From the IMG/VR virus record IMGVR_UViG_3300021379_001326, positions 1-20,044 of that record: a DNA stretch of 20,044 bases. The stretch is one strand, 5' to 3'. Made by a program: the position numbers and the translations under genes. How positions within the stretch are numbered: the stretch's first letter is position 1; the number at the start of each line of letters is the position of its first letter. The notes beneath the pieces were generated by a model. That model had not been told where the DNA came from. It made no database searches and saw only the letters and a program-made list of their open reading frames with translations. This DNA is from a virus. Positions 1 to 7,679 of the stretch are shown in pieces.

Positions 1-52
1 CCTTTTTTCATGCGTCAGGTCGGTTTGAAAATTTCCCGTAATGTGTAAACAC

Positions 53-87
53 TTGTAATTCAGGCATTTGCGCCGTATCTTAATGCA
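53..87 (+). promoter_or_regulatory. Weak promoter candidate upstream of the first gene
   Basis: A TTG at 53-55 is followed 20 bases later by TATCTTAATGCA (76-87). This loosely resembles the Bacteroidota layout of a -33 TTTG and a -7 TAnnTTTG. The following leader is an almost pure CA repeat running into the ATG at 102. Positions 1-48 form an open frame ending in TAA. That could be the tail of an upstream gene, but it is too short to judge. Confidence 0.25.
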
Positions 88-101
88 ACACACACACACA
101 C

Positions 102-578
102 ATGAACTGGACACAAATCACAGTCAGCATGGTGCAAACCGTGACTGACCAGCAGCCCCACCCGGTAAAATTGGGTGACTGGTTGCGTGCCATGAAGGTC
201 AGCAACATTGACCACATCCACAAAAAAAACAGACCGGCACTGTTGCCCCACGGTGAGTTCAGAGGGGGCAGGACGGCAGCCCATTTGTGGAAGCCATCAG
301 GCATCATCCAATATGATATTGACCTGTCTGCCAATCCTGGACTGATTGTGGATGAATGCAAACGGCGTGCAGCTGATGACCCCACAATCCTGCTGTGTGC
401 ACGCAGTGCCGGTGGTGGGGTGTGGGGGTTGGCAATCCGTCAACCTGACCAGGACCAGCAGTTGAACAGCATTGAAACACTGTTTGATGTAAAATTGGAC
501 ACGGCAAACAGCCGGAACATGGCTGCACTGCGGTTCGCAGCCTACGATTCAGAACCGTACACAAACCACACAACATGA
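102..578 (+). CDS. VirE-N / BT4734-like primase-polymerase-type domain protein
   Basis: A 158-residue protein that fits the VirE N-terminal (BT4734/BF3469-like) family, a primase-polymerase-related domain common in Bacteroidota and their mobile elements. Visible hallmarks are the LPHGEF segment (about residues 48-53), a W-K-P-SG-x4-DID core (about 63-73) with the acidic pair expected for metal binding, the ARSAGGGVWG strand-turn (about 99-108), and the C-terminal LRFAAYDSEPYTN segment. In larger family members this domain is fused to a helicase or DUF3987-type region; here it stands alone. It probably acts in phage DNA priming or replication. The ATG is preceded by a CA-repeat leader without a Shine-Dalgarno sequence, and the stop overlaps the next start (ATGA). 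The family assignment is fairly secure; the biochemical role is inferred. Confidence 0.7.
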   Translation: MNWTQITVSMVQTVTDQQPHPVKLGDWLRAMKVSNIDHIHKKNRPALLPHGEFRGGRTAAHLWKPSGIIQYDIDLSANPGLIVDECKRRAADDPTILLCARSAGGGVWGLAIRQPDQDQQLNSIETLFDVKLDTANSRNMAALRFAAYDSEPYTNHTT

Positions 579-868
579 CAGATACATATCAAACTCTGAT
601 GCAGGACCTGCGCAGGACAAAAGAACCGGACGAAAACACACGTCAGTTGGTTTTTACCCTGTCCAAAATCATTGATGAAGAACAGATGTTGCAAAGCATC
701 GTTGACCGTGAAGGGGTGACCTATCAAACCACGGGTGACAAAGGACAGACCTACATTAAAAGCCGTCCTGAATATGTAGAGTTGCAACGGCTGCGGGACA
801 AAAAGCGTGCGTACATCGCTGCCATTGGAATCACGGAAGGTGAAGCCATCAACCCTGATTTTGCATGA
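575..868 (+). CDS. terS: Probable P27-family terminase small subunit
   Basis: A 97-residue, mostly helical protein. Its second half has the layout of P27-type small terminase subunits: a GVTYQTTGDKGQTYIKSRPE segment (about 47-66), then a basic helix ELQRLRDKKRAYIAAIGIT (about 69-87) that matches the usual 'nPa...L..lr..lGLT' ending. Small terminases recognise phage DNA and hand it to the large subunit for packaging. The gene lies about 1.5 kb upstream of the large terminase on the same strand, which fits, although several small genes intervene. It is translationally coupled to both neighbours by ATGA overlaps. The alternative is an unrelated small DNA-binding protein. Confidence 0.55.
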   Translation: MTDTYQTLMQDLRRTKEPDENTRQLVFTLSKIIDEEQMLQSIVDREGVTYQTTGDKGQTYIKSRPEYVELQRLRDKKRAYIAAIGITEGEAINPDFA

Positions 869-1302
869 CTGTACTGCGCAATCCCAATCTGTTCAGCGAA
901 CACCGCAAAGTGTTGGCAGCCCACATGATGGGCAGGTACATAATGGACATTGACCAACTGGTCATCAATTACGCCCGTGGGTTTGTGCTGCACCTGGAAT
1001 TGAAACACCAGGACGAAAAACCCATTGACGCAAAACAATGGGCAACCATCAACATGGTTGCTGACGTGTGGGGGTCATGTCCCAACATCCGGCGCATGTA
1101 CGATGATGGGAACAGTGTTGAACTGCATCATCTAAAATGGCGGGGGTTTTACATATACAGAGGTGGAACCAGTGATGAATTGACGAATGACCAACCCTGG
1201 TCACTGATGGTCCTGCATGGCACGGGCAAACAGCATCAGGAATACAGCGGGGATGATGGCGCGGTGCGTGCACTGTCCGACATAGCGCGGGGGGTGTACT
1301 GA
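865..1302 (+). CDS. PD-(D/E)XK-like nuclease, putative
   Basis: A 145-residue protein of unproven function. Residues 24-47 show a nuclease-like core: RYIMDID (D28, D30) at the end of a helix, a short strand-turn, then FVLHLELK with E45-x-K47. The spacing of Asp to Glu-x-Lys fits the PD-(D/E)XK restriction-endonuclease fold. The middle of the protein (WATINMVADV, then a strand-rich region with FYIYRGG) resembles small phage nucleases with a VSR- or homing-endonuclease-like fold. Sitting next to the terminase genes, it could act in DNA processing, packaging or host-DNA attack. The motif is visible; the activity is inferred. Confidence 0.5.
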   Translation: MTVLRNPNLFSEHRKVLAAHMMGRYIMDIDQLVINYARGFVLHLELKHQDEKPIDAKQWATINMVADVWGSCPNIRRMYDDGNSVELHHLKWRGFYIYRGGTSDELTNDQPWSLMVLHGTGKQHQEYSGDDGAVRALSDIARGVY

Positions 1303-1322
1303 TGGAAAAATGTGTGTGATTG

Positions 1323-1355
1323 TTTGCAGGAATGAAACAATGATGTATATTGCAC
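1323..1355 (+). promoter_or_regulatory. Bacteroidota-like promoter (TTTG-N19-TATATTGCAC)
   Basis: TTTG at 1323-1326 is separated by exactly 19 bases from TATATTGCAC (1346-1355). This layout matches the Bacteroidota -33/-7 consensus apart from one missing T in TAnnTTTG. It lies in the 99-base gap between two genes, followed by a CA-rich leader to the ATG at 1402. It would transcribe the small genes and the large terminase. Confidence 0.5.
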
Positions 1356-1401
1356 CATCATTCAACGGCAAACACGCCAAAAACACACAAACACACACAC
1401 C

Positions 1402-1683
1402 ATGTACATCACAGCAGAATACAAGCAATTGCGCCGGTTGACTTTGAGCACCAAACAAATCAAAGCACTGGACAAAAAAACCACTGTTGAACTTGAAGAA
1501 CTGTATGACACTTTCCAGGAACGCCGTGCCGGATGCCTGAATACCATATCACAACCGGAAGCAAATTTCACAGCAAAAAAGGAAGCACTTGAATGGTTGT
1601 ACGCATGTGACAAAACAATCAATGAACTGCGCATCCGTATTGCACGCCGTCACCAATCTGAAATGGATGCTGAAAATGCATGA
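1402..1683 (+). CDS. Small helical protein of unknown function
   Basis: I do not recognise this 93-residue protein. It is highly charged and predicted helical throughout, with Lys/Glu-rich heptad-like stretches (about residues 17-40 and 55-85). It has one Cys in each of two places and no membrane segment. The ATG follows a leader of CA repeats (1383-1401) and lies 46 bases downstream of a promoter-like element, so it is probably the first gene of the transcript that leads to the terminase. It may be a structural accessory or DNA-binding protein; nothing in the sequence decides this. Confidence 0.65.
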   Translation: MYITAEYKQLRRLTLSTKQIKALDKKTTVELEELYDTFQERRAGCLNTISQPEANFTAKKEALEWLYACDKTINELRIRIARRHQSEMDAENA

Positions 1684-1690
1684 CATCAAT

Positions 1691-1713
1691 GGGGCTGGCA
1701 CAGGGTCAGCCCC
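1691..1713 (+). other. RNA hairpin in intergenic leader
   Basis: GGGGCTG (1691-1697) and CAGCCCC (1707-1713) form a perfect 7-bp GC-rich stem with a 9-base loop, in the 52-base gap before the ATG at 1736. No T-run follows, so it is not a canonical intrinsic terminator. It could protect the downstream mRNA or tune expression. The same two stem arms recur at 10451-10478. Confidence 0.4.
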
Positions 1714-1735
1714 ACAACCATACAACACACACACC

Positions 1736-2023
1736 ATGTCAAACACAATTGAAACGGTGCAGCTGCGCACCATTGCATTCACTCACATGACGAATGCACA
1801 AAATCTGACTGTGACAGGATACCTGAACAGTTACAACAAAGCCAACACCGTGCACATGCAGTATCAGGACGGTGCAGGTGATTCAAACACCGTTGACATT
1901 CACGTGACTGAAAACATGTGCAGTGTTCGACACATCGTTGATGGTATGCGCTGTCATTATCAATTGCCCACCTTTGAACAGGTCATGGACGATTTGAACA
2001 AACTGGCAAAGCACAAAGGATGA
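1736..2023 (+). CDS. Small hypothetical protein
   Basis: A 95-residue protein with no family I can name. It starts at the ATG directly after the CA-repeat leader; an upstream in-frame start at 1589 would run through the preceding gene and the hairpin, so I reject it. The N-terminal half looks like alternating strands (VQLRTIAFTHM, LTVTGYLNSY, NTVHMQYQD, VDIHVTE), and the C-terminus is a helix (FEQVMDDLNKLAKHKG). The stop overlaps the next ATG. It sits among small pre-terminase genes of unknown role. Confidence 0.6.
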   Translation: MSNTIETVQLRTIAFTHMTNAQNLTVTGYLNSYNKANTVHMQYQDGAGDSNTVDIHVTENMCSVRHIVDGMRCHYQLPTFEQVMDDLNKLAKHKG

Positions 2024-2247
2024 AAGGTGCATGGGTAGTCAGCTGGATGAACAGCAGCAACGAACATGAACAGTGCGTGTGCAGTTCGCTGTCAGTGGTC
2101 TGCAAACTGTTCCCACAGGCAGAACCAGTGAAACGGCAGGCATACCGGAACCCGTTGTGCATTTGGTCCCCCATGCCTGACCAGCACGGCAGGACATTGG
2201 TGCAGGTGCGCAGAGTGCAAATGTTCAGACCTAATGATGTCAAGTGA
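2020..2247 (+). CDS. Small hypothetical protein, Cys-containing
   Basis: A 75-residue basic protein of unknown function with four cysteines (CVCSS near residue 19, VVCKLF near 28, PLCIW near 47). It has no evident zinc-finger spacing and no membrane helix. It is linked by stop/start overlaps to both neighbours (ATGA at 2020, TGATG at 2245), which supports real translation. It is likely part of the terminase transcription unit. Confidence 0.5.
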   Translation: MKGAWVVSWMNSSNEHEQCVCSSLSVVCKLFPQAEPVKRQAYRNPLCIWSPMPDQHGRTLVQVRRVQMFRPNDVK

Positions 2248-2399
2248 TGGAAACCATTGTACTATGGAAGCGCAGGCACGTGGTGAACGGGGTTGAATAC
2301 GTTGCGACCACCTACGAAATCACAAATGAATTGGGCGGAAAGTGGATGCGCACAGAATGGATTACGGCGGAACGTGACAACCAGTTGAATCTGTTTTGA
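2247..2399 (+). CDS. 50-residue hypothetical protein
   Basis: A short frame beginning METIVLWKRRHVV and ending NQLNLF. It fills the 150 bases between the preceding stop and the large terminase, with TGATG overlaps on both sides (2245-2249 and 2397-2401). The composition suggests an antiparallel strand pair (VNGVEYVATTYEITNELGGK) followed by WMRTEWITAE. No family is recognised. Perfect coupling on both sides and the absence of any other frame in the gap argue that it is a gene. Confidence 0.5.
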   Translation: METIVLWKRRHVVNGVEYVATTYEITNELGGKWMRTEWITAERDNQLNLF

Positions 2400-3928
2400 T
2401 GCCTTACGATGAAGAAAAGGCAGAACGGGCAGTCAGGTGGATTGAAACGTACTGCACCCATGTGAAGGGTTCAAAAGGTGGTGAACCGTTCATCCTGGAA
2501 GATTGGCAAAAGGATGACATAATTCGTCCCCTGTTTGGGACCATGCGTGATGACGGGTTGCGCCAATACAGAACCTGTTATGTAGAGGTTCCACGGAAGA
2601 ACGGCAAATCAACCCTGTGTGCAGCACTGGCATTGTACATGCTTTGTGCTGACGGGGAACCAGGGGCAGAGGTTATCAGCGCGGCATCAGATAGGAATCA
2701 GGCACGGTTAGTGTTTGAGGTTGCGCAGGGAATGATTCGGCAGAATAGTGAACTGCGTTCACGGTTAGACCTGCAACAACATGCCATCAAATACGGTGCG
2801 AATTGGTACAAAGCCATATCAGCAGAGGCAAACACCAAACACGGTTTCAATTGTCACGCCGTCATCTATGATGAAATTCATTCAGCAACGTCACGTGACC
2901 TGTGGGATGTGCTCACCACGTCCACCGGTGCACGCACACAGCCCCTAATCATGGCAATCACCACCGCTGGTCATGACACCACAACCATCTGTTGGGAATT
3001 GCATGAATATGCCCGGAAGGTCAAACAGGGTGAAATTGATGATGATTCGTTTTTGCCGGTGTTGTACTCTGCTGACAAATCAGATGACTGGACAAAACCT
3101 GAAACGTGGGCAAAGGCAAACCCTGGATTGGGCAGTATCTGCATGCCGGAATACTTTGAGCAGGAAGTAAAACGTTGTCAGAACAACCCTTCACAGGTAA
3201 ATACATTCCTGCGTCTGCACCTTAACATATGGACCAGTTCAGCCGTGGCATGGATTACAGATGAACAGTTTATGAACGGGGGGCAACCCATACCGGAAGA
3301 CAGGTTGAAAGACCTTCCGTTATATGTGGGGCTGGATTTGAGCAGCACCCGTGACCTGACTGCCGTTGCCATGTTATGGCGTGATGATGAACGTGATGTG
3401 TTCTATCTGAAGTGTCACCATTTCGTCAATGAAGAAAAGGCACAATCACGGTCCCTGTCCGGTGGGGTGGATTACATCACCTTTCAGCGTGCCGGGTTGG
3501 TGAGCATAACGGACGGAAACGTGACTGACATGTATGCCGTGCGGAAATGGATTCAGGACCTGTCCGATAGGTATGAAATCACTGCACTGGCATTTGACCG
3601 GTGGTTGTCTCATTTGGTTGTTCCGTACCTGGATGGCATCAACTGCATTCCATTCGGTCAGGGGTATGCATCACAGTCATTCCCAACAAAAGAAATGGAA
3701 CGGCTGATGTGTCAGGGTAAAATCATTCACGGTGGTCACGCTGTGTTACGGTGGCAGATGCAGTGTGTGCAGCTGTCCAGGGATGAAGCCGACAACATCA
3801 AAGTGACCAAAAAGAAAAACAGTGAAAGCCAAAAAGTGGACGGGGTTATATCATCCATCATGGCACTGGGTTTGTATTTGGAAACGGCGCACAATTCGGA
3901 ACCTTTTTTGGAAATTGTCACACTGTGA
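2399..3928 (+). CDS. terL: Terminase large subunit
   Basis: A 509-residue packaging motor and nuclease of the HK97/phiC31-like Terminase_1 family. The ATPase domain shows a Walker A-type PRKNGKST (about residues 65-72), Walker B VIYDE (155-159) and a coupling motif ITTAG (187-191). The nuclease domain shows the acidic residues of the RNase H-like fold: GLDLSSTRD (D313), LAFDRW (D400) and KVDGV (D481). The protein pumps DNA into the prohead and cuts it at the portal. I chose the ATG at 2399, which overlaps the previous stop as TGATG, over the TTG one codon upstream. A hairpin terminator follows the gene. Confidence 0.95.
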   Translation: MPYDEEKAERAVRWIETYCTHVKGSKGGEPFILEDWQKDDIIRPLFGTMRDDGLRQYRTCYVEVPRKNGKSTLCAALALYMLCADGEPGAEVISAASDRNQARLVFEVAQGMIRQNSELRSRLDLQQHAIKYGANWYKAISAEANTKHGFNCHAVIYDEIHSATSRDLWDVLTTSTGARTQPLIMAITTAGHDTTTICWELHEYARKVKQGEIDDDSFLPVLYSADKSDDWTKPETWAKANPGLGSICMPEYFEQEVKRCQNNPSQVNTFLRLHLNIWTSSAVAWITDEQFMNGGQPIPEDRLKDLPLYVGLDLSSTRDLTAVAMLWRDDERDVFYLKCHHFVNEEKAQSRSLSGGVDYITFQRAGLVSITDGNVTDMYAVRKWIQDLSDRYEITALAFDRWLSHLVVPYLDGINCIPFGQGYASQSFPTKEMERLMCQGKIIHGGHAVLRWQMQCVQLSRDEADNIKVTKKKNSESQKVDGVISSIMALGLYLETAHNSEPFLEIVTL

Positions 3929-3963
3929 CACGCACCGGTCCGGTGTGTGTTGTGTGTGTTTTA

Positions 3964-3991
3964 GAGGGGGCACCGTGTGGGTGCCCCTTTC
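3964..3991 (+). terminator. Intrinsic terminator after terL
   Basis: GGGGCACC (3967-3974), loop GTGTG, and GGTGCCCC (3980-3987) make a perfect 8-bp stem, extendable by three more pairs, followed by TTTCTATTTT. It separates terminase transcription from the portal-capsid unit. The same stem sequence with a different loop occurs at 7076-7096. Confidence 0.7.
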
Positions 3992-4006
3992 TATTTTGCA
4001 CCAATG
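3992..4006 (+). promoter_or_regulatory. TANNTTGCAC start element, copy 1 (portal)
   Basis: TATTTTGCAC (3992-4001) lies two bases before the portal ATG (4004). It resembles the Bacteroidota -7 box. If used as a promoter, the transcript would begin at or next to the start codon, giving a leaderless mRNA. No TTTG box is seen at the expected upstream distance, because the terminator hairpin occupies that space. Confidence 0.45.
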
Positions 4007-5236
4007 GCGAACATGCTTCAAAGAGTTACAAAAGCAATCCGGGCACGGGTTGGATTGGATGACCATGCAACTGTGTTGCAGTATTCCAATTTGTACGGAC
4101 CTACAACGTCAGGGGTTAGCATCACCAACACAACTGCGCTGACCATTTCGGCGGTTTACGCGTGCGTGTATAAGATTGCCGGCACCCTGGCACAACTGAA
4201 CCTGGATTTAATTCAGGTTGACGGCAGGACACGTGAACGCGTCAGGACACATCCAGCGTATTATGTGACGCAGGTCAGCCCTAATAAATACTGCACGCCG
4301 TTTGATTTTTGGGAAACCATTATCAGTCACGCCGTTTTACGTGGTGCCGGTCACGCATTGATTGAACGCAGTGCGGATGGTACCGTGCAGAGTTTGACAG
4401 TGCTGAACCCGGACGATGTTGAACGCCGTGAAATGAATGGCGCATATGTGTACCGGGTGCGTAATGAATTTACGGTGCAGCCTGATGACATGTTGGAAAT
4501 CTTCAACCTGTATAAAGCGTCACCCATCATGGTGCATCGTGATAACCTGGGTTTGTCAAAGGCTGTCCAGGACTACGGTGCGCAGTATTTCAGCAACGGT
4601 GGTCAGATGACGGGTGTGCTGTCCAGTGATACCCCGTTGCGTGCTGAACAAATGGAAGTAATCCAAAAGAGTTGGAACCGTTCAGCAACATCATCAGGGA
4701 CAAAACTGCTGCCGTTTGGCTTCAAATACAATCGGGTGAGCATCACACCGGATGAAGCGCAGTTCATCAACACCCGGCGTTTACAGGCAGAGGAAGTGTG
4801 CAGGATTTTCAGCGTACCCCCGTCCCTGATTCAGCTGGATACACAAAGCACATTCAACAACGTTGAACAGCAAAGCATTCAATTCACCCGGCACACCCTG
4901 GGTCCCTGGGCAAAGCGTATCGAACAGGAATTGAATCGGAAACTGTTGACCGTTTTTGAAATGGATGAACTGCAATTCAGGTTCCGCATGGGTGACCTGC
5001 ACCGTGGTGACATGGCAGGACGTGCGGCATTTTATCAGCAGGGGTTACAATCGGGATGGCTTACCATCAACGAGGTGCGCCAATTGGAAGATTTGAACCC
5101 AATCAACGGCGGGGATACTGCCACCGTTCAGGTGAATCAGGTGTCATTGAAACATTTTGACGATTACAGCAGGACCATCAGCCAACCAACAGAAAACAAC
5201 AATGAAGGAAGAACAACGGAAACAATTGCTGACTGA
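4004..5236 (+). CDS. Portal protein, HK97 family
   Basis: A 410-residue Phage_portal family protein. It forms the dodecameric ring at the capsid vertex through which DNA enters and leaves and to which the terminase docks. Recognisable parts are the N-terminal LTISAVYACVYKIAGTLAQL helix (about 43-62), the PNKYCTPFDFWETIISHAVLRGAGHALIER region with NPDDV following, and the core ARRLQAEEVCRIFSVPPSLI-type motif (here RRLQAEEVCRIFSVPPSLIQ). It ends with the helical wing and the ITINEVRQLEDLNPI-like segment (here WLTINEVRQLEDLNPI). Length is normal for the family. The ATG at 4004 is chosen because it immediately follows the start element; the gene overlaps the next by 35 bases. Confidence 0.95.
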   Translation: MANMLQRVTKAIRARVGLDDHATVLQYSNLYGPTTSGVSITNTTALTISAVYACVYKIAGTLAQLNLDLIQVDGRTRERVRTHPAYYVTQVSPNKYCTPFDFWETIISHAVLRGAGHALIERSADGTVQSLTVLNPDDVERREMNGAYVYRVRNEFTVQPDDMLEIFNLYKASPIMVHRDNLGLSKAVQDYGAQYFSNGGQMTGVLSSDTPLRAEQMEVIQKSWNRSATSSGTKLLPFGFKYNRVSITPDEAQFINTRRLQAEEVCRIFSVPPSLIQLDTQSTFNNVEQQSIQFTRHTLGPWAKRIEQELNRKLLTVFEMDELQFRFRMGDLHRGDMAGRAAFYQQGLQSGWLTINEVRQLEDLNPINGGDTATVQVNQVSLKHFDDYSRTISQPTENNNEGRTTETIAD

Positions 5237-7043
5237 CCAATATGGGCAATCAGTCGAGGTGCGCACGGGTGAAGTCCGTGCAGCAGAGTCAGACGAAATG
5301 GTCATTGAAGGGTATGCCGCCGTATTTGACCAGGTGACCAACATTGGTCCATTCCAAGAAGTCATTGACCGTGGTGCATTTGAAGGACATTTGAATGATG
5401 ACGTGCGGTTGTTGCTCAATCATGACGGTGCGCCAATGGCACGCACGTCCAACGGCACATTGACCCTGCGCACGGATGACCACGGGTTGCACTACACTGC
5501 AACGTTGGTTGATACAACTGCGTCACGGGATTTGTATGCCATGATTCAGCGCGGTGATATCAGTCAGTCATCATTTGCATTTACCATTGAAAAGGAAGAA
5601 AGGCAAAAGGATGGGGTGCGCAGAGTGATGCAGGTTGGTTCTATTTTAGACGTGTCACCGGTGACGTATCCTGCATACAGTACAACGGACGTAACTGCAC
5701 GCAGCCTGGACACGGAACCGGAACAGAAAACAGAAACAGAAACAGTTGAAACAATGAACAGGGAACTGACATTGAAAGACCTGCTGAAACTGCGTGAAGA
5801 CTACATGCAGAAACGTCAGGCAATCAAAGATGAAGCCGTGAAGGAAGACCGGGAATTGAATGACCAGGATGTCATTGAATTGGAACGGCTGGCAGGTGAG
5901 GTGTCCAAGTATGACCGACAAATCAAGGTCATGCGGGAAGACCAGAAATTGCAGGAATCTGCAATCCTCGCCGGTGGTCACACTGCATCCCGTTCCGAGG
6001 AACGCGAAATGCAAAACCTGGCAAAAAATTACAGCCTGGTTCGTGGCATTCAGCAGGTGTACCGTGGGCGCACGCTGACTGGCATTGAAGCGGAAATGAC
6101 AGAGGAAGCAAACCGGGAAGCAACGGCAGCCGGTCTCACCTTCCGTGGTCAATTGTCCATCCCACAAAAGATGTTGACCCGTGGTGTGGGTGACGCAGGT
6201 CACTGGGGTGCATCAGACACCACGAATGACCAGGGAACGCAGTTTGTTGGAACCAACGTTGGTCCTGCTATTGAGGCACTGCGGGCAGAAACCACTTTGC
6301 AACAGGCAGGGTGCACGGTGCTGAATGGACTTACGGCGGATTTGAAGATTCCGAAAATGACTGCCGGTGCCACCATCGCCGAAAAAGGTGAAGCGGTGGA
6401 CGCAGACAATTCCGGTCAGGCACTGGGTCAAACCCTGTTGCAACCCCGCCGGGCATCTGCATACACGCTGGTCACTGAACAACTGATGATGCAGGGTGGA
6501 AACGCCGTTGAATCATTGGTGGTGCGTGACCTGGCTGATGCTGTAAATGCCAAAATCGAAAACCTGGCATTTGTGGACATCCTCGATGGAATCGCAGGGG
6601 CATCCGACAACGTTGAAACGGCACTGGGTACCACCTCTGCTGTGGTGCATGGCATCATTAAAGATGCACTGGCTGACGGCGTGAACCGTGGCAACATCAG
6701 TGTGGTTGCCAATCCCCGTGCACACGGTCTGTTGGCTGCCATGCCTGACGTGTCTGCGGTGACGGCTGCAATGGTGGGCAACACCTTCCTGGGTTACCCT
6801 TACTATGTTGCAGGACAGATGCCGGATGACGCAACCAGTGGCAATGAATATTCTGATGGAATTGTGATTGTCGGGGATTTTGCACGTGGTGCCGTCATGG
6901 GCTTTTTCGGCGGGGTTGATGTTGTAATTAATCCGTATACCTACGACATCAGCAACCAGGTCCGAATTTCAATTCATAGGCACTTCGATTCAGACGTGTT
7001 GCAGACCGGTGCACTGCATGCCCGGTATGACGCAACCACCTGA
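5202..7043 (+). CDS. Fused prohead protease and major capsid protein, HK97 type
   Basis: A single 613-residue frame joins two proteins that are usually separate. Residues about 1-165 are the U35 prohead protease: VIEGYAAVFDQ, EVIDRGAF, then LLLNHD (catalytic His74) and GDISQSSFAF (Ser124, the usual spacing after His), ending DVSPVTYPAY. Residues about 185-250 form the charged, helical delta/scaffold domain. Residues about 290-613 are the HK97-fold coat protein, with LTADLKIPKM, E-loop-like charged segments, and NAKIENLAFVDILDG. The start at 5202 removes an implausible N-terminal extension inside the portal gene. A Met at residue 185 (nt 5754), after an A-rich stretch, could give a separate capsid precursor. 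Self-cleavage to mature coat is expected but not demonstrated. Confidence 0.92.
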   Translation: MKEEQRKQLLTDQYGQSVEVRTGEVRAAESDEMVIEGYAAVFDQVTNIGPFQEVIDRGAFEGHLNDDVRLLLNHDGAPMARTSNGTLTLRTDDHGLHYTATLVDTTASRDLYAMIQRGDISQSSFAFTIEKEERQKDGVRRVMQVGSILDVSPVTYPAYSTTDVTARSLDTEPEQKTETETVETMNRELTLKDLLKLREDYMQKRQAIKDEAVKEDRELNDQDVIELERLAGEVSKYDRQIKVMREDQKLQESAILAGGHTASRSEEREMQNLAKNYSLVRGIQQVYRGRTLTGIEAEMTEEANREATAAGLTFRGQLSIPQKMLTRGVGDAGHWGASDTTNDQGTQFVGTNVGPAIEALRAETTLQQAGCTVLNGLTADLKIPKMTAGATIAEKGEAVDADNSGQALGQTLLQPRRASAYTLVTEQLMMQGGNAVESLVVRDLADAVNAKIENLAFVDILDGIAGASDNVETALGTTSAVVHGIIKDALADGVNRGNISVVANPRAHGLLAAMPDVSAVTAAMVGNTFLGYPYYVAGQMPDDATSGNEYSDGIVIVGDFARGAVMGFFGGVDVVINPYTYDISNQVRISIHRHFDSDVLQTGALHARYDATT

Positions 7044-7071
7044 TAACATTCGGGGGGTTTTCCAATTGTTG

Positions 7072-7101
7072 AAAGGGGGCACCACATCGGTGCCCCTTTT
7101 T
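7072..7101 (+). terminator. Intrinsic terminator after the capsid gene
   Basis: GGGGCACC (7076-7083), loop ACATC and GGTGCCCC (7089-7096) form an 8-bp perfect stem, extended by A/T pairs to about 12 bp, followed by TTTTTA. It has the same stem arms as the terminator upstream of the portal, so the portal-capsid pair is bracketed by matching hairpins. Confidence 0.75.
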
Positions 7102-7115
7102 ACTTTGCACAAATG
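7101..7115 (+). promoter_or_regulatory. TANNTTGCAC start element, copy 2 (connector)
   Basis: TACTTTGCAC (7101-7110) is two bases before the ATG at 7113, the same spacing as at the portal start. From the CCCC of the hairpin to the ATG, the two sites match at 20 of 23 positions. It probably restarts transcription for the connector and tail genes. Confidence 0.5.
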
Positions 7116-7679
7116 CAGGTAACCATAGGAACACGGGAAGACCCGGACAACGTTTTGTCATTGGCAGAGGTGAAGAGACACCTACGGGTGACGCATACCC
7201 TGGAAGACACGTTGTTGACATCCATCAGGAATGCAGCCATTCGGTGGGTTGAATCGTACTGCAACATCAGCCTGGGACGTATTGAGGCATACGGGTATTT
7301 ACCCCACTTCAAAACCAGTTATTTTCCGGTGGGTCCGGTTGCCTCTGTTGAATCTGTTCAATATGAAACAGACAACACAGGCACGTTGTCCACGCTTCAA
7401 TCATCCAGCTATCATGTGGACTTGAAGACGCAGCCGGCACGGATTGCATTTAGCGACTATCCTGCACCGTATGAATATGCATTGATGCCAATCAAAATCA
7501 CTTTCACTTACGGGCATGCAACAGACAACCTGCCACCCAACATCATTGCTGCAATCAAGTTGGTGTGTGGGCAGTTGTATGAAAACCGTCAGGAAGAAAT
7601 AACGGGGACAATCACCACGCGTTTGAAATTGGGTGTTGATGCACTGTTGTCATCTGAACGCATATTGTACCAACCATGA
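7113..7679 (+). CDS. Head-tail connector, HK97 gp6-like
   Basis: A 188-residue protein of the phage gp6-like connector family (Phage_connect_1/gp15-type adaptor), which sits as a ring under the portal. The N-terminal signature LSLAEVKRHLRV (about 16-27), followed by an acidic residue pair and a helix with AAIRWVESYCNI, is typical. So is the C-terminal helix LPPNIIAAIKLVCGQLYENRQE. The middle is strand-rich. It comes directly after the capsid gene, as in HK97, and its stop overlaps the next gene's ATG. Transcription probably restarts just before it. Confidence 0.85.
   Translation: MQVTIGTREDPDNVLSLAEVKRHLRVTHTLEDTLLTSIRNAAIRWVESYCNISLGRIEAYGYLPHFKTSYFPVGPVASVESVQYETDNTGTLSTLQSSSYHVDLKTQPARIAFSDYPAPYEYALMPIKITFTYGHATDNLPPNIIAAIKLVCGQLYENRQEEITGTITTRLKLGVDALLSSERILYQP

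Noticed and set aside
1589-1735. Extended N-terminus for the gene at 1736
   Set aside because: It would read through the preceding gene and the GGGGCTG/CAGCCCC hairpin; the CA-repeat leader directly before 1736 marks the real start.
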